DNA from: JAXLWB01 sp046328715
Lineage (GTDB): Bacteria > Chloroflexota > Anaerolineae > Caldilineales > Caldilineaceae
Reading direction: 5' to 3'
Assembly: GCA_046328715.1 (NCBI GenBank)
Contig: JAXLWB010000001.1
Span: forward strand, 372,001 to 436,000
Length of the DNA: 64,000 nucleotides
Below, one piece after another: positions 42,261-50,675 of the stretch. Within the stretch, counting starts at the first letter, position 1, and each line of letters opens with the position of its first letter. The position numbers and the translations under genes are program-made. Below the pieces are notes generated by a model. The model was given only the letters and a program-made list of their open reading frames with translations. It made no database searches and had not been told where the DNA came from.

Positions 42261-43157
42261 ATGAGTATCAATAGGATAGCAAGCTATGTTCGACAGATAG
42301 AAGCATGGCGTCACCAGCGTGAAGAGGAACTGCGTGCCCCTGACGGATGGTTCTCTTTGACAGGGCTTTTCCCACTCCAAGATGGTTATTATACAGTGGG
42401 TAGTAACCCAGCCAGCGACATCTCCCTGCCTGCCCGTGCACCTGACCATGTAGGTGTGATCGAGTTTCGTAAAGGTAAGGCAAAACTAAATGTTGCGCTA
42501 CCCGGACAGGTACTGGTCGAAGGTCTGCCGTTGCGCCAAATCGAATTAACGGACAATGGTGATCGTAAAAAGCCAACACTGGTGACTGTTGGCACGGTTA
42601 CCCTCTTTCTTCACAAATTTGGCGATCAATATGCGATTCGTGTTAAAGACAGCACAAATCCAGCCATTGCTGCGTTTGCCGGTTGTGTCTGGTATGACGT
42701 ACAGCCAGACTATCGCATACAGGGCAAGTTTCGTGCATATCAAACGCCCCAACTTCTTCCGATCAAAACCATTGTCGACACCAACACTGTCTACAATAGT
42801 GTCGGTACTTTGGACTTCACACTGCATGGACACCCCTTTAGCCTCTTAGCGACCGATCGAGGACAACCCGATCAACTCTTCGTCAGCTTTCGCGATGCAA
42901 CCGCTGGCAAGCAAACCTATGGTCCAGGGCGCTTTTTAAGTGTAGATCTGGATGCGGAGGGCAACGCCTGGCTAGACTTTAACAAAGCATACAACCCGCC
43001 CTGTGCCTTCAGTCCCTATGCAACCTGTCCCTTACCTCCACAGGAGAACATACTTCCTCTTGCCATCGAGGCGGGCGAGCGGACTTGGAAAATCAAGCTA
43101 ACACTTCCAGCTGACAAAATAGCACATCGATCACTACAACTAGCGGGTGGAGCTTAA
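42261..43157 (+). CDS. DUF1684 family protein
   Basis: 298 residues, MSINRIASYVRQIEAWRHQR; AAAAGGAGCAG precedes the ATG. The family end motif FNKAYNPPCAFSPYATCPLPPQENILPLAIEAGE is clear, as is WRHQREEELRAPDGWFSLTGLFPL at the start. DUF1684 proteins have no established biochemical function; here the gene is co-transcribed with a nitroreductase in the sulfur regulon. No signal peptide is seen. Confidence 0.9.
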   Translation: MSINRIASYVRQIEAWRHQREEELRAPDGWFSLTGLFPLQDGYYTVGSNPASDISLPARAPDHVGVIEFRKGKAKLNVALPGQVLVEGLPLRQIELTDNGDRKKPTLVTVGTVTLFLHKFGDQYAIRVKDSTNPAIAAFAGCVWYDVQPDYRIQGKFRAYQTPQLLPIKTIVDTNTVYNSVGTLDFTLHGHPFSLLATDRGQPDQLFVSFRDATAGKQTYGPGRFLSVDLDAEGNAWLDFNKAYNPPCAFSPYATCPLPPQENILPLAIEAGERTWKIKLTLPADKIAHRSLQLAGGA

Positions 43158-43215
43158 CTTATCATCAAATCATATGGACTGTATGGCCGTAGCCTAGCGC
43201 ACGAAGGCGAAATCT

Positions 43216-43270
43216 ATTACCAATTTGTTACCAGATAAAGACTGGGTTTGTTACCTGGAGCCGCTACTCT
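43216..43270 (+). promoter_or_regulatory. GTTACC-type regulon promoter P5
   Basis: ATTACC (43216), GTTACC (43227), AAGACT (43238), GTTACC (43250), spacings 11, 11 and 12, then 9 bp and TACTCT (43265-43270). Confidence 0.84.
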
Positions 43271-43304
43271 TAACCGAGAATGTAAATCAACGCAGGAAAC
43301 TAAC

Positions 43305-43421
43305 ATGTCAACTCTTTTGTTTGTGTCAACCCAATTCCCATGTTGTTGTTTGTGTACAGTGCGGAGGCAGTGGCCTTCATCTCTGCTGCAACAAGGTGGC
43401 TGGTTGCGTCACAGGCAATGA
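43305..43421 (+). CDS. Cysteine-rich leader peptide, class A (38 aa, 4 Cys)
   Basis: ATG 43305, with CAGGAAAC upstream, gives MSTLLFVSTQFPCCCLCTVR followed by RQWPSSLLQQGGWLRHRQ. Same length and core as the leader at 40780. CGGAGGCAG in the codons for RRQ (43362-43370) pairs with CTGCTTCCG at 43436-43444. The predicted transcript starts near 43277. Inferred cysteine-responsive leader for the GNAT-monooxygenase operon. Confidence 0.78.
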   Translation: MSTLLFVSTQFPCCCLCTVRRQWPSSLLQQGGWLRHRQ

Positions 43422-43461
43422 GATGACGAACCCTACTGCTTCCGCTGACTGCAACTCGGAC

Positions 43462-43543
43462 TGCGGTGAGGGCAAATACAACAAGATTAAATTCTTTTGG
43501 ACTTGCAAGAGCGTCACCGCAAAAGGGGTGACGCTCTTTTTTT
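43462..43543 (+). terminator. Attenuator: antiterminator arm and intrinsic terminator (class A, copy 3)
   Basis: GAGCGTCACC (43509-43518) pairs with GGTGACGCTC (43527-43536), followed by seven T. TGCGGTGA (43462-43469) is fully complementary to TCACCGCA (43514-43521). Compared with the copy at 24199, A-T is replaced by G-C in both strands of this alternative helix. Confidence 0.88.
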
Positions 43544-43619
43544 GAAGTTGCGCTTGAGTCAGCAAGAGTAACCAGATGCCGCAAAAGGAATACGAGTATT
43601 TTTCAAAGAGAGGAAATCC

Positions 43620-44156
43620 ATGACTACTTCTTCCGTTTCAACTTCTTCCGTTTTATCCATCACCGCTGCTGCAGAAGATGTGCGCAGCGAAGATTCAGAG
43701 CAACTGATCAAAGAGCTGAGCGCTGAATTGGCTGCACTGTATCAGGTAAGCGATGGCAGTGCCGGCTTTACGCCAAGCGATGTGGAGGTACCACGTGCTG
43801 CGTTCGTCGTCGCCAGGGTCAATGGCTACCCGGTTGGCTGTGGCGCGTTGCGTCCTCTGGATGAGACCAATGTAGAGGTCAAACGTATGTATACGCGCCC
43901 CGGATTCCGCCGCCAGGGTGTTGCGCAGGCAGTTTTGGCAGAACTAGAACGGCTGGCCCTCAGCTTTGGTTACAGCAGCATCAAACTACAGACTGGACCC
44001 AAACAGCTCAATGCCGCTGCACTCTATGAACTGGTTGGCTATTATCGCATTCCACGCTTTAGCGGCAATTGGGACCAGGTATTGGCCTATCAAAAGGATT
44101 TGGTCGTTCCCTCCGGCCCTGTGCCAACCAATGGGCAACTCAAGGAGTTTGCTTGA
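43620..44156 (+). CDS. GNAT-family N-acetyltransferase
   Basis: 178 residues, MTTSSVSTSSVLSITAAAED, AGAGGAAA upstream. The acetyl-CoA loop is VKRMYTRPGFRRQGVAQAVLAELE, with the preceding strand GCGALRPLDETNVEV. The likely substrate is a small amine or amino acid, perhaps an S-modified cysteine, as N-acetyltransferases and M20 amidohydrolases (encoded at 45317) occur together in S-alkylcysteine salvage pathways. This coupling is inference from context. Confidence 0.85.
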   Translation: MTTSSVSTSSVLSITAAAEDVRSEDSEQLIKELSAELAALYQVSDGSAGFTPSDVEVPRAAFVVARVNGYPVGCGALRPLDETNVEVKRMYTRPGFRRQGVAQAVLAELERLALSFGYSSIKLQTGPKQLNAAALYELVGYYRIPRFSGNWDQVLAYQKDLVVPSGPVPTNGQLKEFA

Positions 44157-44157
44157 C

Positions 44158-45306
44158 ATGAAATTTGCCTTATTTAGTCTGCTCATGAATCTCCCCAATG
44201 CGATCACTGGAGAGACATTAACAGCGCAAGAGAAATTCCAAAATGTGATTAAGCAGGCGCTACTGGCCGAAGAGTTAGGTTTTGAAGCCTATGGGGTGGG
44301 CGAGCGGCATGGAGAGCCTTTTCTCTCCTCGGCGCCGCCGGTGATCCTGGCTTCGATTGCAGCCCACACCTCCCGCATTCGCCTGATCACAGCAGTCACG
44401 GTGCTCAGCGTGCTCGATCCGGTACGCGTTGCTGAAGATTATGCCACGCTCGACCATCTTTCTGGGGGAAGGTTGGAACTGATGATCGGCAAGGGCAACG
44501 ATCCCCGCCACTATCCACTCTTTGGCATCAGCGAAACAGAGCAGTGGGATTCGATGGCAGAGCGCTACGCACTGCTCAGGCGCTTGTGGGATGAAGAGAA
44601 TGTTAGCTGGCAAGGACACTATCGCCCCCCATTAGACAAGGTCACGGTTCAGCCGCGGCCGTTGCAAAGGCCAATCCCAGTCTGGCATGGCAGCGCATCG
44701 AGCCCGCTCTCAACTGAGCTAGCAGCCAAATATGGCGATCCCATCTTCTCTGCCAATGCTTTTCATCCGATGGTCAAGTACAAGGCATTGATCGATCATT
44801 ATCGGGAGCGGCTGGCGTATTACGGCCATGATCCAAAGTCCGCTATCGTTGGCTCGGGCGCAGGCAGCCTTTACCTGGCACGCACGACTGAAGAGGCGAT
44901 TCGCCGTTTTCGACCCTACTACGACGCCTTTCACAAGACCGCCGCAGCACAGCACAATCATTCTCCTTTTAAGGATCTGGAAGACAACATCGCCAATGGC
45001 CCTGTATTGGTGGGTAGCCCGCAAGCGGTGACTGAGAAAATCCTCAGCTATCATGCCGCCTTTGGAAATCAAGTACTTGCGATTAGTGTCGACGGCTTGA
45101 CGGAAGCTGAGCAACGTGAGCAGGTTGAGTGCTTCGCCACAGAGGTGGCTCCCGTGTTGCGGCGTGAAGTGCCAAGCATGGTTTGGGATGACAAGGTGGC
45201 TGCTCCCTCCAAACGGATAGGCAGCCAAATCAGCTCAACCCAGAACGGAGCTTCCCAACCAAACGGATTATCCACACCTGGGATGCGCTTTGTCGCCTGG
45301 ACTTAG
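44158..45306 (+). CDS. LLM-class flavin-dependent monooxygenase
   Basis: 382 residues from ATG 44158, one base after the GNAT stop, with AAGGAG upstream. MKFALFSLLMNLPNAITGET leads a luciferase-like barrel with FEAYGVGERHGEPFLSSAPP, IRLITAVTVLSVLDPVRVAE and LSGGRLELMIGKGNDPRHYP. In S-alkylcysteine and related salvage operons such enzymes oxidise an N-acetylated thioether. It sits between GNAT and M20 genes, which supports that reading. Confidence 0.85.
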   Translation: MKFALFSLLMNLPNAITGETLTAQEKFQNVIKQALLAEELGFEAYGVGERHGEPFLSSAPPVILASIAAHTSRIRLITAVTVLSVLDPVRVAEDYATLDHLSGGRLELMIGKGNDPRHYPLFGISETEQWDSMAERYALLRRLWDEENVSWQGHYRPPLDKVTVQPRPLQRPIPVWHGSASSPLSTELAAKYGDPIFSANAFHPMVKYKALIDHYRERLAYYGHDPKSAIVGSGAGSLYLARTTEEAIRRFRPYYDAFHKTAAAQHNHSPFKDLEDNIANGPVLVGSPQAVTEKILSYHAAFGNQVLAISVDGLTEAEQREQVECFATEVAPVLRREVPSMVWDDKVAAPSKRIGSQISSTQNGASQPNGLSTPGMRFVAWT

Positions 45307-45316
45307 GAGAACGCCT

Positions 45317-46645
45317 GTGATCGATTTCACGAATGGGCAGTCCACGAATAGAACCAGGACAGCGCAACTTCTCACTGTGCTTGAACGCGATCTAGCAACG
45401 TATATTGCCTTGCGCCATCAACTGCACGCGCTGCCCGAAACCTCGTATGAAGAGCATCGCACATCTGCGCTGGTGGCAACCGAACTCGAATCCTATGGAT
45501 TGGAGGTCACCCGCGGCGTAGGACGGACAGGCGTGGTCGGCGTATTGCGCAACGGTAGCAGCCGCAGAGCGATTGGTCTGCGCGCTGACATGGATGCCCT
45601 GCCGATTGCCGAGCAGAATGATTGCTCCTATCGCTCTACTGTGCCCGGCAAGATGCACGCCTGCGGTCACGATGGGCATACGACCATGCTGCTCTGGGCG
45701 GCACGTCACTTGAGCAGCACCCGAGATTTCGATGGCACCGTCATTTTTATCTTTCAACCTGCGGAAGAGGCAGGCGCCGGCGGACGTGAAATGGTGCAGG
45801 ACGGGCTTTTTGAGCGTTTCCCTGTCGATGAAGTTTATGGGATGCACAATATTCCAAGCATTCCTGTCGGCCACTTTGCTGTGATGCCCGGCCCGATGAT
45901 GGCATCGGGCGACTTCTTCAAAATCGAGCTGCGTGCCAAAGGTGGACATGCCGCCCTACCCCATACCACAGCCGACCCAATTCTGGCGGGCAGTGCGCTT
46001 GTCCAATCCCTGCAATCTATCGTCAGCCGCACCTTCGATCCACTTGAGCCAGCCGTGCTCTCGGTAACACAGTTTCATGGTGGCGAAGTGATCAACGCCA
46101 TTCCAGCCACGGTAACGTTACAAGGAACCGCCCGCAGCTATACCCCCAGCGCCCAGGACACATTGGACGCAGGTATTCACCGTATCAGTGCAGGCATTGC
46201 CGCCAGCTATGGCCTGGAAGTCAAGTCACGTTTTCGACGTGGCTATCCGCCAACGATCAATAGTGCTGACGAAGCAGAATTTGCGCGGCAGGTGCTGGAA
46301 AGATTGGTCGGCAGCGAACGGGTCTTGACCCACCTGAAGCCGTTGATGACGGCTGAAGATTTCTCCTACATGTTACAGGTACGCCCTGGTGCCTATATCT
46401 GGATCGGAAATGGCGATAGTGCAGGGCTACACACAGGGCACTACGACTTTAACGACGCTGCGCTACCCTTTGGCGCAGCCTACTGGGTCTGCTTGGCCGA
46501 ATCGGCACTGCAAAAGCCCGTACCTTCGGCAGCACCAGATAAAAGTGGTAAATCAACCAATCTGGATTACATCGCCATTCAAGATTCGATTGGCCAGAGT
46601 CAAGATTTGAGTAACTTTTACAAAAAGAGAAAGGTCTATTTATGA
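45317..46645 (+). CDS. M20-family amidohydrolase (N-acyl amino acid deacylase)
   Basis: 442 residues from GTG 45317 (AGGAG upstream). The metal site is visible: GLRADMDALPI, KMHACGHDGHTTML, FIFQPAEEAGAGG, EVYGMHN and MTAEDFSYML. It belongs to the M20D group that removes acyl groups from amino acids. In this operon it could release the free amino acid, possibly cysteine, after oxidation of an N-acetyl-S-substituted intermediate. The last 30 residues are unusually polar and not conserved in the family. Confidence 0.9.
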   Translation: MIDFTNGQSTNRTRTAQLLTVLERDLATYIALRHQLHALPETSYEEHRTSALVATELESYGLEVTRGVGRTGVVGVLRNGSSRRAIGLRADMDALPIAEQNDCSYRSTVPGKMHACGHDGHTTMLLWAARHLSSTRDFDGTVIFIFQPAEEAGAGGREMVQDGLFERFPVDEVYGMHNIPSIPVGHFAVMPGPMMASGDFFKIELRAKGGHAALPHTTADPILAGSALVQSLQSIVSRTFDPLEPAVLSVTQFHGGEVINAIPATVTLQGTARSYTPSAQDTLDAGIHRISAGIAASYGLEVKSRFRRGYPPTINSADEAEFARQVLERLVGSERVLTHLKPLMTAEDFSYMLQVRPGAYIWIGNGDSAGLHTGHYDFNDAALPFGAAYWVCLAESALQKPVPSAAPDKSGKSTNLDYIAIQDSIGQSQDLSNFYKKRKVYL

Positions 46646-47775
46646 GTACTCGCAACGAAGCGCTGATTTTGAGCGCTGGCATCTCAGGGTTTGGGTACCA
46701 TCCAGGTGCCCCGCAAGATCATCCACGCCGTTTGATCGAAGTGGATCATTATCGTCAACTTGTGCAGACTGCCGAGCGTAACCTGCTGGATTTTGTCCTG
46801 CTCGATGACGCCCGTGCGCTGCCTGACAATCTTGCCTATGGGCGGTTGGATGCACTTTCTGTCCTCTCACGCTTGGCACCCGAGACCAAGTCGATCGGAT
46901 TGGCAGTGAGTAAGCCGACAACCTATAGTGAGCCCTTCACCGTTTCGCGTGAATTGGCCACCTTGGACTTCGTCAGTGGTGGAAGGGCAGCCTGGAATGT
47001 CACGACTAATGCCAGCGACGCCGAAGCCGCCAACTATGGTCGCCAACACGCCTTGGCTGCCAGTGAGCGATATGCCATTGCCGAAGAGTTTGTCGAAGTC
47101 AGTCGCAAACTTTGGGATAGTTGGGAGGATGATGCCGTCATTACCGATCGGGCGCGTGGCTATTATCTTGACCCGACAAAGCTACATCATATCAACCATG
47201 TGGGCAAACATTTTAAGATCCGAGGGCCGCAGATCACCTATCGTCCACCTCAGGGCCATGTGGTTGTGATCCAGCAAGATGAAGGAAATCAGAATCTGCC
47301 CTTATCGCCTGATATCGCCGACGTGATCATTTTGCACCATCAATGGCTCGAACCGGCACAAACTGATTACAAACGTCTGAAAGATGAAGCGAGAGCCCAC
47401 GGACGTCAGATTAAAATTCTGCAAAGCATTCTGCCCATTCTCGACCGAACCAAGGAGCTGGCTCGCGCCCGCGCCACTGAACTGGAGCGAGATGCTGCGC
47501 TGCGTAATGGTCACGCCACCAAAATCAAGTCGTTACAGTTTGTCGGGACACCTGAACAATTTGTCGATCTGCTTGCCTATTGGTTTGATGGCAACGCTAC
47601 CGATGGTTTTCACCTTTTACCTGCTGTACTTCCTCAAGGATTGGGTGAGCTTACCCAATCCATTGTACCAGAGTTGCAAAAACGAGGACTGTTCCGTCAG
47701 GAATATAGCGGGCAAACGCTGCGTAGTCATTTGGGGCTGCCGCGACCGGAAAGTCAATATGCTGCTGTGAACTAA
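46642..47775 (+). CDS. LLM-class flavin monooxygenase, NtaA/SnaA/DszA-like (1)
   Basis: 377 residues, MSTRNEALILSAGISGFGYH. ATGA overlap with the amidohydrolase. NtaA-type landmarks: RRLIEVDHYRQLVQTAERNL, RLDALSVLSRLAPETKSIGL, RELATLDFVSGGRAAWNVTT, RPPQGHVVVIQ. Members oxidise nitrilotriacetate, dibenzothiophene sulfone or S-alkyl amino acids with FMNH2. The stop codon TAA lies in the first bases of repeat R3. Confidence 0.88.
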   Translation: MSTRNEALILSAGISGFGYHPGAPQDHPRRLIEVDHYRQLVQTAERNLLDFVLLDDARALPDNLAYGRLDALSVLSRLAPETKSIGLAVSKPTTYSEPFTVSRELATLDFVSGGRAAWNVTTNASDAEAANYGRQHALAASERYAIAEEFVEVSRKLWDSWEDDAVITDRARGYYLDPTKLHHINHVGKHFKIRGPQITYRPPQGHVVVIQQDEGNQNLPLSPDIADVIILHHQWLEPAQTDYKRLKDEARAHGRQIKILQSILPILDRTKELARARATELERDAALRNGHATKIKSLQFVGTPEQFVDLLAYWFDGNATDGFHLLPAVLPQGLGELTQSIVPELQKRGLFRQEYSGQTLRSHLGLPRPESQYAAVN

Positions 47776-47909
47776 TAGACAAAACTTTTAAACGTTGCAC
47801 AATGGTAGGGGCATTCGCTCGCCGATGCCCGCCTTGTACCAACACTTGGTAATCGCAAGGGTGTACCCCTACACAGTGTGATTGTGCAATCTCTATTTGT
47901 TTTGTCTAT
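47773..47909 (+). repeat. Palindromic element R3 (CTAATAGACA family, long form)
   Basis: Terminal inverted repeats TAGACAAAAC (47776-47785) and GTTTTGTCTA (47899-47908) enclose GTTGCACAAT / ATTGTGCAAT and a G+C-rich inner palindrome (GTAGGGGCA ... CCCCTAC). About 137 bp, no coding capacity: a MITE-like element. It supplies the stop codon of the upstream gene. Confidence 0.75.
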
Positions 47910-47948
47910 AAATTCTCGGTTGGTTTTGAATAAGGCAGCAACTACCAA

Positions 47949-48078
47949 CCCCACCCTAGCCCTCCCCTGTTTAGGGAGGGAACTGTCATGGTAACGACAG
48001 GGATGGGTGGACAGTAGAAAAGTCTTCATCCGTCCCTTCACAGTCCCCTCCTCGTAGTCGGGGAGGGCTAGGGTGGGG
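47949..48078 (+). repeat. 19-bp perfect inverted repeat
   Basis: CCCCACCCTAGCCCTCCCC (47949-47967) and its exact complement (48060-48078) flank about 92 bp that contain a second G-rich arm and no ORF. Such CCCTCCCC palindromes are common dispersed repeats in several phyla. With R3 it fills the 372-bp gap before the next gene. Confidence 0.8.
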
Positions 48079-48147
48079 TCGTTTCGTAGTTTCATAAGGT
48101 CTAATCATTTGCTGTACGGTAACGCTTCTGCGTAGGAGGTAATTTGT

Positions 48148-49500
48148 ATGAGTAACAAAAAACAGTTGCACATTGGCGTCTTTTTGCAGGGTGTGGGGCA
48201 TAGCATCGCTTGGCGTCATCCGCATCATGCCAAGTTTACCGAATTTGAAACCTATATACACTTTGCGCAGCTCGCCGAGCGTGGCAAGTTGGACTTTATC
48301 TTCTTTGGGGAAGGGCTGGTGGTCCGTGAACATCGCGAAAAGTTCTTTGGACAAATCGTCAATGGTCGCCCTGATACACTCGCCCTGTTACCGGCTTTGG
48401 CGGCTGTGACAAACCATATCGGCTTAGCCGCTACAATCTCCTCCACCTACAACGAACCCTTCGAACTTGCGCGCCAATTGGCCTCCATCGATCACGTAAG
48501 TAATGGGCGCGCTGCCTGGAATGTAGTCACCACCTTTAGCAATTCGATTGCCAAAGATTCAGGCGGTGACCAAGTGGCCTTCAACTTTAGCCGCGAAAAG
48601 CATCTGGACCATGCCACTCGATATGACCGGGCGCGTGAGTTTGTTGCCCTGATCAAGCAACTGTGGGATAGCTGGGAGGATGAGGCGTTTGTCAATGGTC
48701 ACATCGAACCACAAAAGGTCCATACCCTGGATCATACTGGTGAATGGTTCTCAGTGCAGGGGCCGCTCGATGTGCCGCGTTCGCCCCAGGGCCATCCCGT
48801 TATCATTCAAGCGGGTCAATCGAACGATGGACGTGACCTTGCTGCCCGTATTGCTGATGTCATCTTTAGCCCCTATCGCAACCTGGAAGAATCCAAAGCG
48901 CATCGTGCCGATGTCAAACAGCGCATGATCAAATACGGTCGTCCAACCGATCAGCTTCGCGTGCTCCCTGGTCTGGCTGTCATCACTGCACCTACCGAGG
49001 CGGAAGCTAAGGAGAAAGCGGCCCATTACCGCGAGCTGCTGCTGACCGACGATATTATCCGCTATCTATTAGGTGAGCAGAGCGGCCTCGACTTTGTCAA
49101 TGTCGATCTGGATGGACCCTTGCCCGAGTTGGATATAACCAATCCCGCCGCTAATGTTCCTCTGATCGAAGGTTGGCAGAAGCAGGCGCAAGAGAAGAAT
49201 CTCACTGTGCGTCAGATTGCCGATCTGATAATGCCACGCTCCCCTGTCGTTGGTTCACCGGTTCAAATCGCTGACCATTTTCAGCAGTGGCAAGAGACAG
49301 AGGCCAGCGATGGCTTCTTGCTCACTCCGACCTTGTTCCCCAGTGACGTGGCCGACTTTGTTGATTTGGTAATACCTGAATTGCAAAACCGCAATCTTTT
49401 CCGTACTGAATACACGGGTAGCACACTGCGTGAAAACCTGGGAATCGATCGCCCACTCAACTCGTGGTATGTCGCTCAACATGAACATATCCTGGCCTAA
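48148..49500 (+). CDS. LLM-class flavin monooxygenase, NtaA/DszA-like (2)
   Basis: 450 residues, MSNKKQLHIGVFLQGVGHSI, AGGAGG upstream. NtaA family: HPHHAKFTEFETYIHFAQLA, ASIDHVSNGRAAWNVVTTFS, RSPQGHPVIIQAGQSNDGRD and the C-terminal FRTEYTGSTLRENLGI. Full family length. Probably uses FMNH2 from an SsuE-like reductase. Substrate unknown; neighbours suggest an organosulfur compound. Confidence 0.9.
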   Translation: MSNKKQLHIGVFLQGVGHSIAWRHPHHAKFTEFETYIHFAQLAERGKLDFIFFGEGLVVREHREKFFGQIVNGRPDTLALLPALAAVTNHIGLAATISSTYNEPFELARQLASIDHVSNGRAAWNVVTTFSNSIAKDSGGDQVAFNFSREKHLDHATRYDRAREFVALIKQLWDSWEDEAFVNGHIEPQKVHTLDHTGEWFSVQGPLDVPRSPQGHPVIIQAGQSNDGRDLAARIADVIFSPYRNLEESKAHRADVKQRMIKYGRPTDQLRVLPGLAVITAPTEAEAKEKAAHYRELLLTDDIIRYLLGEQSGLDFVNVDLDGPLPELDITNPAANVPLIEGWQKQAQEKNLTVRQIADLIMPRSPVVGSPVQIADHFQQWQETEASDGFLLTPTLFPSDVADFVDLVIPELQNRNLFRTEYTGSTLRENLGIDRPLNSWYVAQHEHILA

Positions 49501-49562
49501 ATAACCGAAATAGATCAGATAGGCTTTGTCTTGCTCGGTACGCCATCATAAGGAGTAAAGCT

Positions 49563-50675
49563 GTGACTGTTCCACTTTCTGTTCTTGATCTGATCCCGAT
49601 TCCCAACGGGGGCAACGGGGTTCAGTCTGTACAAAACACACTAGAGTTAGCTCAATTGGCCGATACGCTTGGCTATCACCGTTACTGGTTGGCCGAACAT
49701 CATAATTTTGTGGGGTTGGCTGCGGTCTCACCCGAGGTGTTGATTGGTGTCATCACCCGTGAGACCAAACGCATCCGTGTTGGCTCGGGTGGAATCTTGC
49801 TTCCCAACTATGCGCCACTCAAGGTCGCCGAAACCTTTCGCACCCTGGAGGCATTAAGTCCGGGCCGTATCGACCTGGGGATTGGTCGCGCACCCAATCA
49901 GGACAAACGCACTGCCTTGGCACTGCGCGGCAGCGAGGCCGCACTCAACGCCGCAGATGACATTGAACGCCTACTCGTAGAGCTCGAAGGTTTTGCCGAA
50001 GTTGCACCTTCAGCTTTTCCCGAAGGCAACCCCTTGCGTGATGTCATCGCCTCACCGGAAGGGGTGCCGTTTCCACCCATCTGGCTGTTGGGATCAGGCC
50101 AACTCAGCGGCAAATTGGCGGCGGCGCGTGGACGTGGCTTTGGTGCCGCCTATCACTTTAGCCCGACGGAAGCGACCAAGGCAATTCCAGCCTACAAAGC
50201 TGCATTTCAACCTTCCTCTTACTTGGCTCAGCCGTACGCTGTTTTATGTGTCAGCGCCATCTGTGCCGAGACTCAGGAAGCAGCAGAAGAGTTGAAATTA
50301 GTCTCGGATCTGGCCACTGTGCGCCGTCAAAAGGGTGAACGTGGCGCACCTCCAACCGTAGAAGAAGCACGAGCGTACTCGTTTAGTGCCGAAGAGGTGG
50401 AAAAACTCCGTCCTTTTGCACCGATCTATGGTGACCCAGCGTATGTACAGCAGGCCTTAACCGACCTTGTGACCAGCCTGGGCGCAGATGAGCTGATGAT
50501 TGTCACCAACATCAGCGACCACGCTGCTCGCCGCCGTTCCTATGAACTATTGGCCGATGTCTTTGCCTTGCCACGTGAGTCGCAAACAGGTGTTTCCGCA
50601 CCCTATTTGAATGGGCAAGGCTCTGTGCAAACACACACCAATGGCTGGCACGCCGAACCAGTGGCTGTGGTGTAA
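49563..50675 (+). CDS. LLM-class flavin oxidoreductase, YhbW-like
   Basis: 370 residues from GTG 49563 (AAGGAG upstream). MTVPLSVLDLIPIPNGGNGV, then RYWLAEHHNFVGLAAVSPEV, RVGSGGILLPNYAPLKVAET and LSPGRIDLGIGRAPNQD mark the bacterial luciferase-like YhbW group. The C-terminus YELLADVFALPRE is typical. It closes the set of monooxygenases that starts with the GNAT gene. Exact substrate not known. Confidence 0.88.
   Translation: MTVPLSVLDLIPIPNGGNGVQSVQNTLELAQLADTLGYHRYWLAEHHNFVGLAAVSPEVLIGVITRETKRIRVGSGGILLPNYAPLKVAETFRTLEALSPGRIDLGIGRAPNQDKRTALALRGSEAALNAADDIERLLVELEGFAEVAPSAFPEGNPLRDVIASPEGVPFPPIWLLGSGQLSGKLAAARGRGFGAAYHFSPTEATKAIPAYKAAFQPSSYLAQPYAVLCVSAICAETQEAAEELKLVSDLATVRRQKGERGAPPTVEEARAYSFSAEEVEKLRPFAPIYGDPAYVQQALTDLVTSLGADELMIVTNISDHAARRRSYELLADVFALPRESQTGVSAPYLNGQGSVQTHTNGWHAEPVAVV

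Noticed and set aside
47776..48147. CRISPR array
   Set aside because: The repeats are inverted pairs within single elements, not regularly spaced direct repeats with unique spacers; no cas genes occur.
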